Shown: one piece after another, positions 53,439-60,205 of the stretch | Layout of the letters: each line of letters starts with the position of its first letter | Position numbering within the stretch: position 1 is the first letter of the stretch | Source of the DNA: Chryseobacterium aquaeductus | Lineage (GTDB): Bacteria > Bacteroidota > Bacteroidia > Flavobacteriales > Weeksellaceae | Assembly: GCF_905175375.1 (NCBI RefSeq) | Contig: NZ_CAJIMS010000001.1 | Location: 3,100,001-3,164,000 of the forward strand | Direction of reading: 5' to 3' | DNA: 64,000 nt | Translations under genes and position numbers: made by a program | The notes under the pieces: generated by a model | Seen by the model: the letters and a program-made list of their open reading frames with translations, nothing else | Databases searched by the model: none | Told to the model about the DNA's origin: nothing

Positions 53439-53804
53439 ATGAATGATTTTAAAAGACACAATTTTAAAAAACTTAAAATTTGGCAAATGGGTTTAGAATT
53501 ATCAAAATTAACTTTAGACCTAACTGATACTTTTCCAGCTTATGAAAAGTATGGATTGAAAAGCCAAATGGACAGATGTTCAATCTCTATTCCTTCAAAT
53601 ATAGCTGAAGGCTCAAGCAGAACAAATAAGTCTTTTAGTCATTTTTTAGATATTTCTTTAGGCTCTTCATTTGAATTACAAACACAACTCTTGTTAGCAA
53701 ATCACAGAAAATATTTATCTGATGATGAGAGAGAAATTTTTGAAATTAATATTGAAGGATTTCAAAAAGCAACTATGGTATTTCAGAACACATTAAAAGA
53801 CTAA
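53439..53804 (+). CDS. Four-helix-bundle protein (23S rRNA IVS type)
   Basis: The 121-residue all-helical protein matches the family named after ORFs found in 23S rRNA intervening sequences: FKKLKIWQMGLELSKLTLDLTDTFPAYEKYGLKSQMDRCSISIPSNIAEGSSR, then helices three and four. The function is unknown; related Avd proteins help diversity-generating retroelements. It sits between the thiolase and acyl-CoA dehydrogenase genes and is bounded by AGACxGATAGAT repeats, as if inserted. No reverse transcriptase or variable repeat is present here. Confidence 0.88.
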   Translation: MNDFKRHNFKKLKIWQMGLELSKLTLDLTDTFPAYEKYGLKSQMDRCSISIPSNIAEGSSRTNKSFSHFLDISLGSSFELQTQLLLANHRKYLSDDEREIFEINIEGFQKATMVFQNTLKD

Positions 53805-53810
53805 AAGAAT

Positions 53811-53879
53811 ATAGACAGATAGATCATAGAGTATCCCGTCAAAATCTATCATCTATTTGTCTACTATCTATTCGTCTTA
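53811..53879 (+). repeat. Right flank repeat of the four-helix-bundle cassette
   Basis: ATAGACAGATAGATCATAGA (53811-53830) is a direct copy of the left flank. It is followed by CTATCATCTATTTGTCTACT and further CTAT pieces to 53879, roughly its inverse complement, so the right flank can form an imperfect hairpin. Confidence 0.6.
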
Positions 53880-53904
53880 AACAAAAAATAAAAAAAATAA
53901 TAAT

Positions 53905-55680
53905 ATGTCAAATTTAAAAGGCGGCGAATTCCTTATCAAAGAAATTCCTGCAGACGAAATCTTCACTTTAGAAGAACTTTCGGAAGAACAAAAAATGCTT
54001 CGCGATTCTGCGAAAGAATTTATAGATAGAGAAGTCATTCCGCATCATGAGCGTTTTGAGAAAAAAGACTACGCTTTAACGGAAGAAACGATGCGTAAGC
54101 TTGGCGAAATGGGACTTTTAGGAATTACTGTTCCTGAAGAATATGGAGGTCTGGGAATGGGATTTGTAAGTACAATGTTGGCTTGCGATTACGTTTCAGG
54201 AGGAAATGGGTCATTAGCAACAGCCTACGGAGCACATACCGGAATCGGAACACTTCCAACTCTTCTTTACGGAAGTGAAGAATTGAAAAAGAAATATCTT
54301 CCGGATTTGGCTACAGGAACAAAATTCGGAGCTTATTGTTTGACTGAACCGGATGCGGGTTCGGATGCCAACTCAGGGAAAACAAGAGCGAAATTGTCAG
54401 AGGATGGAAAGCATTATATCATCAACGGACAAAAAATGTGGATTTCAAACGCAGGGTTTGCAGATACTTTTACATTGTTCGCAAAAATTGATGATGACAA
54501 AAACATTACAGGTTTTGTGATCAACCGTTCAGAATTGGAAGATCCAAACAGCTTAACTTTTGGTGAAGAAGAGCATAAACTAGGAATTCGTTCGTCTTCT
54601 ACCCGTCAGGTTTTCTTCAATGACATGAAAATTCCAGTTGAAAATATGCTGGGTGAAAGAAACAATGGTTTTAAAATCGCTTTGAATGCATTGAATGTTG
54701 GTAGAATCAAATTAGCTGCTGCCAATCTTGATGGACAAAGAAGAATCCTGAACCATTCCATTCAATATTCAAATGAAAGAAAACAATTTGGGGTTTCTAT
54801 TTCAACTTTCGGAGCGATCAGAAAGAAATTGGCAGAAATGGCAACCGGAGTTTTCGTGAGTGAAGCGGGCTCTTACCGTTTAGCAAAAAATGTTGAAGAT
54901 AAAATTGAAGAATTGGTTACTGGAGGAATGAATCATCAACAAGCAGAATTGAAAGGTGTTGAAGAGTTCGCAGTAGAAGCTTCCATTCTTAAAGTTTTCG
55001 TTTCAGATCTTACTCAGGTTACTGCCGATGAAGGAATTCAGATTTATGGTGGAATGGGATTCTCGGAAGACACTCCAATGGAAGCTGCATGGAGAGATGC
55101 CCGAATTGGACGAATCTATGAAGGAACCAACGAAATCAATCGCCTTTTGGCCGTAGGAATGTTGATCAAAAAAGCAATGAAAGGTGAATTGGATTTACTT
55201 TCTCCGGCAATGGCAATTTCTAAAGAATTAATGGGAATTCCATCATTTGAAGTTCCTGATTATTCTGAATTGATGAGCGAGGAAAAAGCAATTCTGGCAA
55301 ATTTGAAGAAAGTTTTCTTAATGGTTTCCGGAGCTGCTCTTCAAAAATACATGATGGATATTGAGAAGCAACAGCATTTATTATTAAACGCTTCTGAAAT
55401 TCTTAACCAAATTTACATGGCAGAATCTGCAGTTTTAAGAGCCGAAAAACATTTCTCTGTTGATTCTGTAGAAGTTGCAATGGCTCAATTAAATCTTTAC
55501 AAAGCGATCGAGAAAACAATCTCAGCTGCCAAAGAAGGAATTATTTCTTTCGCAGAAGGTGACGAACAAAGAATGATGCTTTCAGGTTTAAGAAGATTTA
55601 CAAAATATACCAACCATCCGAATGTAGTGGCATTAACTGAGAAGGTTGCGGCGCATTTTATTGCAAAAGGGCATTATTAA
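53905..55680 (+). CDS. Acyl-CoA dehydrogenase (long, VLCAD/ACAD9-like)
   Basis: The 591-residue FAD enzyme carries out the first beta-oxidation step. The core (about 20-405) shows GLLGITVPEEYGGLGMG, LTEPDAGSDANS, GQKMWISNAGFAD, and YGGMGFSEDTPMEAAWRDARIGRIYEGTNEINR at the flavin-binding C terminus. An extra helical domain of about 180 residues follows, as in very-long-chain enzymes, which suggests long-chain substrates and possible membrane association. It follows the inserted cassette and is probably cotranscribed with the rest of the fad operon. Confidence 0.94.
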   Translation: MSNLKGGEFLIKEIPADEIFTLEELSEEQKMLRDSAKEFIDREVIPHHERFEKKDYALTEETMRKLGEMGLLGITVPEEYGGLGMGFVSTMLACDYVSGGNGSLATAYGAHTGIGTLPTLLYGSEELKKKYLPDLATGTKFGAYCLTEPDAGSDANSGKTRAKLSEDGKHYIINGQKMWISNAGFADTFTLFAKIDDDKNITGFVINRSELEDPNSLTFGEEEHKLGIRSSSTRQVFFNDMKIPVENMLGERNNGFKIALNALNVGRIKLAAANLDGQRRILNHSIQYSNERKQFGVSISTFGAIRKKLAEMATGVFVSEAGSYRLAKNVEDKIEELVTGGMNHQQAELKGVEEFAVEASILKVFVSDLTQVTADEGIQIYGGMGFSEDTPMEAAWRDARIGRIYEGTNEINRLLAVGMLIKKAMKGELDLLSPAMAISKELMGIPSFEVPDYSELMSEEKAILANLKKVFLMVSGAALQKYMMDIEKQQHLLLNASEILNQIYMAESAVLRAEKHFSVDSVEVAMAQLNLYKAIEKTISAAKEGIISFAEGDEQRMMLSGLRRFTKYTNHPNVVALTEKVAAHFIAKGHY

Positions 55681-55696
55681 ACTTAGTTTAAAAAAT

Positions 55697-55726
55697 AAAA
55701 ACGCTTCAAAATTTTGAAGCGTTTTT
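55697..55726 (+). terminator. Terminator of the fad operon
   Basis: AAAAACGCTTCAAAA directly followed by its exact complement TTTTGAAGCGTTTTT: a perfect 30-base palindrome with a T tract, 17 bases after the acyl-CoA dehydrogenase stop. Confidence 0.85.
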
Positions 55727-55740
55727 ATTAATATTTGAAT

Positions 55741-55773
55741 GAAAAATCCTGAAAATAGTTTTCAGGATTTTTC
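55741..55773. terminator. Second terminator, between the fad operon and DUF805 gene
   Basis: GAAAAATCCTGAAAA (55741-55755), loop TAG, TTTTCAGGATTTTTC (55759-55773): a perfect 15-bp stem, usable in both directions and 7 bases after the DUF805 stop. Confidence 0.85.
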
Positions 55774-55779
55774 ATGTAA

Positions 55780-56184
55780 TTAAATTTCTTTCTGTCCGAT
55801 TTCGTTGATCTCGTTGAAGTTTTCTTTGGGATTTACTCCATACTCATTTCTTCCAGGAGTTCCTTCGGTGCAATACAATATTAGTAACCAAATTGCTCCA
55901 ATAAGAGGAATAAAAGCAATCAATATAAACCATCCACTTTTATCAACATCATGTAATCTTCTTACAGAAACCGCCAATCCGGGAATAAAAGTTATCAATC
56001 CATAAATTAAATAGATAAAGCCATACGGGATTTCAGGGCTAAACTTTAATCCTAAAATATTATCAAGAATTGCTGCAGCTATTGCAAAAATCATATTGAA
56101 TAACACGAACATCCAATATTCTGTTCTCCTCGCTCTACCGTTAAAGTCAGCGTACTGTTTTAATACTTTTAAATACCATTTCAT
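55780..56184 (-). CDS. DUF805 membrane protein
   Basis: The 134-residue protein fits DUF805: YADFNGRARRTEYWMFVLFNMIFA at the start, then several hydrophobic segments, and the diagnostic AVSVRRLHDVDKSGWFILI near the middle. The C terminus reads CTEGTPGRNEYGVNPKE, also characteristic. It is an inner-membrane protein of unknown role. It is a single gene with a terminator on its downstream side. Confidence 0.9.
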   Translation of the reverse strand: MKWYLKVLKQYADFNGRARRTEYWMFVLFNMIFAIAAAILDNILGLKFSPEIPYGFIYLIYGLITFIPGLAVSVRRLHDVDKSGWFILIAFIPLIGAIWLLILYCTEGTPGRNEYGVNPKENFNEINEIGQKEI

Positions 56185-56299
56185 AGTTTGTTGTTTTTTT
56201 TAATGTTAGATTCAAAAGTAAAAAATATTTTTAATAATTACAATATTTTTTTAACATATCTATTCTGAATACATAGATTCATTTCAAAAAATATTTAAA

Positions 56300-56329
56300 T
56301 TGCTGTAGTTTAAAAGGTAACTAAATTTG
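56300..56329 (+). promoter_or_regulatory. Promoter of the 56385 gene
   Basis: TTG (56300-56302), 19 bases, TAAATTTG (56322-56329). This matches the consensus and would start transcription near 56336, giving a leader of about 49 bases. Confidence 0.72.
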
Positions 56330-56384
56330 TTTTGTATATTGTAATAATTAAATTATTTTCTTTACTTTTAAAAAAACAAATTTT

Positions 56385-56687
56385 ATGAAGATTATTTTCG
56401 GTTCATTTCTATTTATATCATCCCTTTTTTCTGCTCAGACTTCTTTGGTTGAGCCTGGAAAGATGGATACTTTGGATATTTCCAAAATTAAAAATCCTAT
56501 CAATCTACATTCTCCAGATCCTCTTTTGTTTGATAGTGCTATCACAAAACTATACAAAATGTCGGTTGCAAAGCCGAAAGATTCTCTGATGTATTCAAGT
56601 TTAAAAGAACCTGTAAAAAACAATTCTCAGTTTAAAATCCTTAATGCATTAGAAGCTGTTAAAACTAAGAAAATAGCCGGAAAATAG
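56385..56687 (+). CDS. Small exported protein of unknown function
   Basis: A 100-residue protein with a signal peptide (MKIIFGSFLFISSLFSAQ) and an 82-residue polar mature part containing DISKIKNPINLHSPDPLLFDSAITKLYKMSVAKPKDSLMYSS. The Pro/Ser/Lys-rich mature region has no cysteines and no recognised domain. It has a good promoter of its own and a 104-base gap to the next gene. Confidence 0.72.
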   Translation: MKIIFGSFLFISSLFSAQTSLVEPGKMDTLDISKIKNPINLHSPDPLLFDSAITKLYKMSVAKPKDSLMYSSLKEPVKNNSQFKILNALEAVKTKKIAGK

Positions 56688-56766
56688 TTTTTTTCAATGC
56701 AAGAAATTGTTGATAACATCTTCTAAAATTATTTAGAAAAAATGAGAATTTATAAAGGCTGTTTTA

Positions 56767-56774
56767 TATTTTTG
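56767..56774 (+). promoter_or_regulatory. -7 box of the HD hydrolase gene
   Basis: TATTTTTG matches TAnnTTTG 17 bases before the HD-domain ATG at 56792. No spaced TTG was seen. Confidence 0.4.
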
Positions 56775-56791
56775 TAGTCTATTTCTATAAA

Positions 56792-57238
56792 ATGACAAAA
56801 GAAGAACTTCTATATAAAGCCATTAAAATTGCTGATAAAGCACATAAAGGTCAGAAAGATAAATATCATGCTCCATATATTGCTCATGTAATGCGTGTGA
56901 TGGAATATGGTAAAACAATGGACGAAAAGATTGTAGGAGTTTTGCATGATGTGGTAGAAGATAATCCGCAGGATTTTAGCATAGAATATCTTAGAAATGA
57001 AGGATTTCCGGAGTATATTCTCTACGCAATCAGTTGCCTCACAAAATATGATCCTGACGAAATCTATGATGATTTTGTGAAAAGAACAGAAAGATCGCCT
57101 CTAGCAGTTGCAGTAAAATTGAATGATTTGCGCGATAATATGGATTTGAGAAGAGTAAACCGTGAATTGAGTACAAAAGATATTACTAGATTCAACAAAT
57201 ATCTCAAAGCATATCGCTATCTGTCTGAAAAATATTAA
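56792..57238 (+). CDS. HD-domain hydrolase, RelA/SpoT-like single domain
   Basis: The 148-residue stand-alone HD protein carries metal and catalytic residues H32 (AHVMRVMEYG), H52-D53 and E56-D57 (LHDVVEDN), and D112/N116 (KLNDLRDNMD), the layout of ppGpp hydrolases and MESH1-like proteins. It may degrade (p)ppGpp or a related nucleotide, but no synthetase domain is attached. It converges on DUF2490 with a 4-base stop overlap (57235-57238). Confidence 0.82.
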   Translation: MTKEELLYKAIKIADKAHKGQKDKYHAPYIAHVMRVMEYGKTMDEKIVGVLHDVVEDNPQDFSIEYLRNEGFPEYILYAISCLTKYDPDEIYDDFVKRTERSPLAVAVKLNDLRDNMDLRRVNRELSTKDITRFNKYLKAYRYLSEKY

Positions 57239-57951
57239 TCTGCTCCCGGAAAGTGATATGTTTTTTGCTCGTTGTCTGTCCCATCGATATTAATGTTTAA
57301 GGCCAGATAAACAAAGTGTACATTTTTATTTCCTTTTGCATCAAACTCTCTCTGCCACAGATAACCGCTTACAATCCCGAAAGTTTCATCAGCCTGATAT
57401 CCAAAACCTCCGTACAATCTGTTTCTTGCAAATGTAGGCTTGATAGGTGATACAAAAAAAACTTCATCATACACATTGGCAAATAAAGTTCCTGGTTCTA
57501 TTTTTTTTGCATTTAGAGGAACCGATATATTCAGACGGTAACGATAACGCATTCTCTCAGAATTTTTATCTGTTTTAGGTTCATAAAACCAAGATTTTTC
57601 TGCTCTGAAACGGTTTTCAAATTTTACAATCCCTTTTCTGAAATCAATAATATCCTGTAACCAAACCCGAAATTCTTCTTTATCGATTGCGTGATCTTTG
57701 TACGTTGCGTATCTACCTAAACCTACAAAAGGCTTATGATTTTTGGTGAGATTATAACCTAGACCTCCTTTTATTTCATAATAATCGGGATAAGTATATT
57801 CCTCAATCCCTCTCATTTGTGTTTCTGCGTACAGGAAAAATTTTGGATGAAATTTATAGGTGATCGTCAACGCATTGAAAGAGGAGATATGCTCTTGAGC
57901 GTTTATAAGACCCATCATCAAAGCAAAACCAAGACTTGTAATAAGTTTCAT
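57235..57951 (-). CDS. DUF2490 exported outer-membrane-type protein
   Basis: The 238-residue protein has a signal peptide (MKLITSLGFALMMGLINAQ) and alternating beta-strand pattern: FFLYAETQMRGIEEY, YYEIKGGLGYNLTKNHKPFVGLGRYATYK, FENRFRAEKSWFY, RMRYRYRLNISVPL, ARNRLYGGFGYQ, FGIVSGYLWQREFD. These match DUF2490, thought to be a small outer-membrane barrel. It follows the TonB-dependent receptor gene by 51 bases and is likely cotranscribed with it. Confidence 0.9.
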   Translation of the reverse strand: MKLITSLGFALMMGLINAQEHISSFNALTITYKFHPKFFLYAETQMRGIEEYTYPDYYEIKGGLGYNLTKNHKPFVGLGRYATYKDHAIDKEEFRVWLQDIIDFRKGIVKFENRFRAEKSWFYEPKTDKNSERMRYRYRLNISVPLNAKKIEPGTLFANVYDEVFFVSPIKPTFARNRLYGGFGYQADETFGIVSGYLWQREFDAKGNKNVHFVYLALNINIDGTDNEQKTYHFPGAD

Positions 57952-58002
57952 CCAAAAAATTTTTGCAAAAGTAAATGAATTAACAATGCTGTAACATTAA
58001 GT

Positions 58003-59814
58003 TTACTTAATATTAACATTGTAAGTGAATCCTAAATGAAACCAACGCTGAGGCATCGGCACACCAAAAGTTTCCGTATACTCTGAATTGGTAACATTAT
58101 TTATTAAGACATACACTGAAAAATCGTTTTTATTAAAGCTTAATTTTTCATCCAAAAGATTGTAGTTTCCCAAATTTACACGGTCATTATATCTGTAAAC
58201 CAATTCGTTGGTAAAGTATTTTAGGAATCTAGTATTTACCTTTGCGACAAACTGATGTTTCAGATTATCAAGAACATATCTTGAATAACCGTCGGTAAAT
58301 TCTTTAAATTTATTATCAAGATAAGTATATCCAAAGGTATATTTCATCCAATCAAAAACCTGATGACTTAGCTCAGCTTCAAGACCTTTGATTTCTGTAT
58401 CACCAACATTCTTCGCATACCAAATAGGATCTTGTAGAGAATTTTTAACCCAATCAATTGCATCGCTAGAACCTCTGTAAAAACCACTTGCCTTTGCCAG
58501 AATACTTTTTGTCTGATATTGATAACCCAATTCTGCATACAACGCACTTTCAGGTAAAAGATTTTCATTCCCCATTTCTGTTTTACTCGAGTAATAAAGG
58601 TCAGTAAACGTAGGAACTCGGTGTACTTTAGACACATTTCCGTAGATTTTGTTGCTTGAATTAAGATTATACCCAACATCTAATCCCGGATAAAAGAAAT
58701 TACCTTCATTAGAAAAATTTGCCCAGGAAATTCCCGGAGTTATATTCAATTTTTGATCTAACAAAGAAAAATGATGCTCAAAGAAAACCTGAGAAACAAA
58801 TCGTTTTCTGTGACCTAAATTATTACTCGCAAGAAACTCTTTTCTCAACTCAACTCCCAATCCGGTTGTACCCAAATTTGATGTATAGCTTGAATTAACT
58901 TCCCCACCTACATTATTTCCGATGTGCATATTTCTGTAAATCTCAGGCTTTTCTCTGTTAAATAAATACATATCCTGACCTCTTCTCCAATAAACATTAG
59001 AATTTAATTTAAATTTTCCAAAGCTCTGCTGATGAGCCAAACTTACGATGGAAGCCTGGAGTTCTTCATATTGTTCGGTTGCATTTGGAGAAGAATAAAA
59101 TCCGTTTGCCCCAAATTTTTTCTCCGAAATACCAGCTTGCAATTTTATACTTCCGTCTTTTATTTTTAACTGATTTTGATAGAATACATTTTTCATTTCA
59201 AAATCTGTATTGTAACGATAACCTTGCGAAGAATTTGTATTTGCTTGTAATAGATTTGAAAACTTTTCATTACCAAAATTAGCATTCAAACCCAATCCAT
59301 AAGTTTCGTAATCGCCGGCTTCAGCTCTTATTTTCACTCTTTTCCCGGGATTGGCTTTTGTTATTATATTGATCGCTCCGGCGTAGGCATTTTGTCCGAA
59401 ACGTCTAGCTGCAGGACCTTTGATGATTTCGATTCTTTCTACATCTTCTAGATCTACAGGAAAGTTCAGAGAATTGTGACCCGTCTGAGAATCATTCATT
59501 CTTATTCCGTTTAGCAATAAAAGAACCTGCTCAAAAGAACTTCCGCGAAAACCTATATCACTTTGCACGCCATTGGCTCCTCTCCTTCTGATATCCATTC
59601 CCGGAATTTGCTGAAGAATTTCATCAATACTTGTTGCAGGTGAATTTAAAATATCTGCTTTTGTAATAACGGAAATATTTTGATTCGCATTTTTATAAGG
59701 TGTAGAAATAAATTTACCCTGAATTTCTATAGAATCAATTTCTTCAGTTTTCTCCTGTGCATTGATGCTGCAGATTGTGAAAAGGAAAAAAGCTGATAAT
59801 AATTTTTTATTCAT
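58003..59814 (-). CDS. TonB-dependent outer-membrane receptor (BtuB/FepA-like)
   Basis: The 603-residue receptor has a signal peptide (MNKKLLSAFFLFTICSINAQ), a TonB box-like EKTEEIDSIEIQG, a plug domain (SPATSIDEILQQIPGMDIRRRGANGVQSDIGFRGSSFEQVLLLLNG) and a 22-strand barrel ending in RWFHLGFTYNVNIK. It lacks the SusC-type CarboxypepD_reg domain, so it imports a small ligand, probably a siderophore, haem or cobalamin. A palindrome and a -7 box are upstream. DUF2490 follows. Confidence 0.9.
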   Translation of the reverse strand: MNKKLLSAFFLFTICSINAQEKTEEIDSIEIQGKFISTPYKNANQNISVITKADILNSPATSIDEILQQIPGMDIRRRGANGVQSDIGFRGSSFEQVLLLLNGIRMNDSQTGHNSLNFPVDLEDVERIEIIKGPAARRFGQNAYAGAINIITKANPGKRVKIRAEAGDYETYGLGLNANFGNEKFSNLLQANTNSSQGYRYNTDFEMKNVFYQNQLKIKDGSIKLQAGISEKKFGANGFYSSPNATEQYEELQASIVSLAHQQSFGKFKLNSNVYWRRGQDMYLFNREKPEIYRNMHIGNNVGGEVNSSYTSNLGTTGLGVELRKEFLASNNLGHRKRFVSQVFFEHHFSLLDQKLNITPGISWANFSNEGNFFYPGLDVGYNLNSSNKIYGNVSKVHRVPTFTDLYYSSKTEMGNENLLPESALYAELGYQYQTKSILAKASGFYRGSSDAIDWVKNSLQDPIWYAKNVGDTEIKGLEAELSHQVFDWMKYTFGYTYLDNKFKEFTDGYSRYVLDNLKHQFVAKVNTRFLKYFTNELVYRYNDRVNLGNYNLLDEKLSFNKNDFSVYVLINNVTNSEYTETFGVPMPQRWFHLGFTYNVNIK

Positions 59815-59836
59815 TTTTAGTTTATTTTGAAGCTCC

Positions 59837-59880
59837 CAAAATTAGCAGACTTTTCACAAACAAAAAATGATACTTATCAT
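59837..59880 (-). promoter_or_regulatory. TonB-receptor promoter with palindromic site
   Basis: TAATTTTG (59844-59837, minus) matches the -7 consensus, 23 bases before the ATG. TTG (59863-59861) lies 16 bases upstream, slightly short. Overlapping its upstream side, ATGATACTTATCAT (59867-59880) is a 6-2-6 inverted repeat, resembling metalloregulator (Fur/DtxR-like) half-sites. The identity of the regulator is a guess. Confidence 0.55.
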
Positions 59881-59884
59881 AAAA

Positions 59885-59914
59885 AAAAGATGCCGGAAAC
59901 TGCATCTTTAGGGG
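59885..59914 (-). terminator. Orphan terminator upstream of the TonB receptor promoter
   Basis: On the minus strand AAAGATGC, loop AGTTTCCG, GCATCTTT followed by T run. It lies upstream of the receptor promoter, so it would end an unannotated transcript from the 59915-60200 side or act on readthrough. Confidence 0.65.
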
Positions 59915-60180
59915 AAATTACAAAATTTAAATTATCTTTTTCTCATTAAATGTGTAAGCAAATGTCTGAAAAATTCTCTCATTTTAACACTGATTTAATA
60001 CTATAAATCTACAAATAAAATTTCATATAAAACAACACGAAAATATATTTAATTCTGAAAATGTCATTATGAGAAAATACTGTTTTTCTCCACGAAATTT
60101 TAAAAATTTAAAACGCAGACTACAGTAAATAATGTTAGAATCCACACTTATTTATTTTCCTGAAATCCGTCAAAATTTCG

Positions 60181-60188
60181 TAATTTTG
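60181..60188 (+). promoter_or_regulatory. -7 box of uvrA
   Basis: TAATTTTG, 18 bases before the uvrA ATG, matches TAnnTTTG. No spaced TTG was found and no LexA-box-like palindrome is apparent. Confidence 0.45.
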
Positions 60189-60205
60189 TTAGTCTTAATT
60201 TTACT

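Larger units (their letters stand above)
59815..60205. other. 391-base divergent intergenic region
   Basis: Contents: TonB promoter and palindrome (59837-59880), orphan terminator (59885-59914), about 270 AT-rich bases with no ORF or strong structure recognised, and a uvrA -7 box TAATTTTG (60181-60188). No cobalamin, TPP or other riboswitch signature was identified by eye. Confidence 0.6.

Noticed and set aside
53439..53804. Diversity-generating retroelement accessory gene (Avd)
   Set aside because: No reverse transcriptase, template repeat or variable repeat is present in the window; the protein fits the general four-helix-bundle family.
53402..53879. CRISPR array from repeated AGACxGATAGAT units
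   Set aside because: The repeats are few, imperfect and irregularly spaced, without unique spacers or cas genes.
59915..60180. Riboswitch for cobalamin or thiamine upstream of the TonB receptor
   Set aside because: No B12-box or TPP core sequence was seen, and the receptor promoter lies downstream of this stretch.
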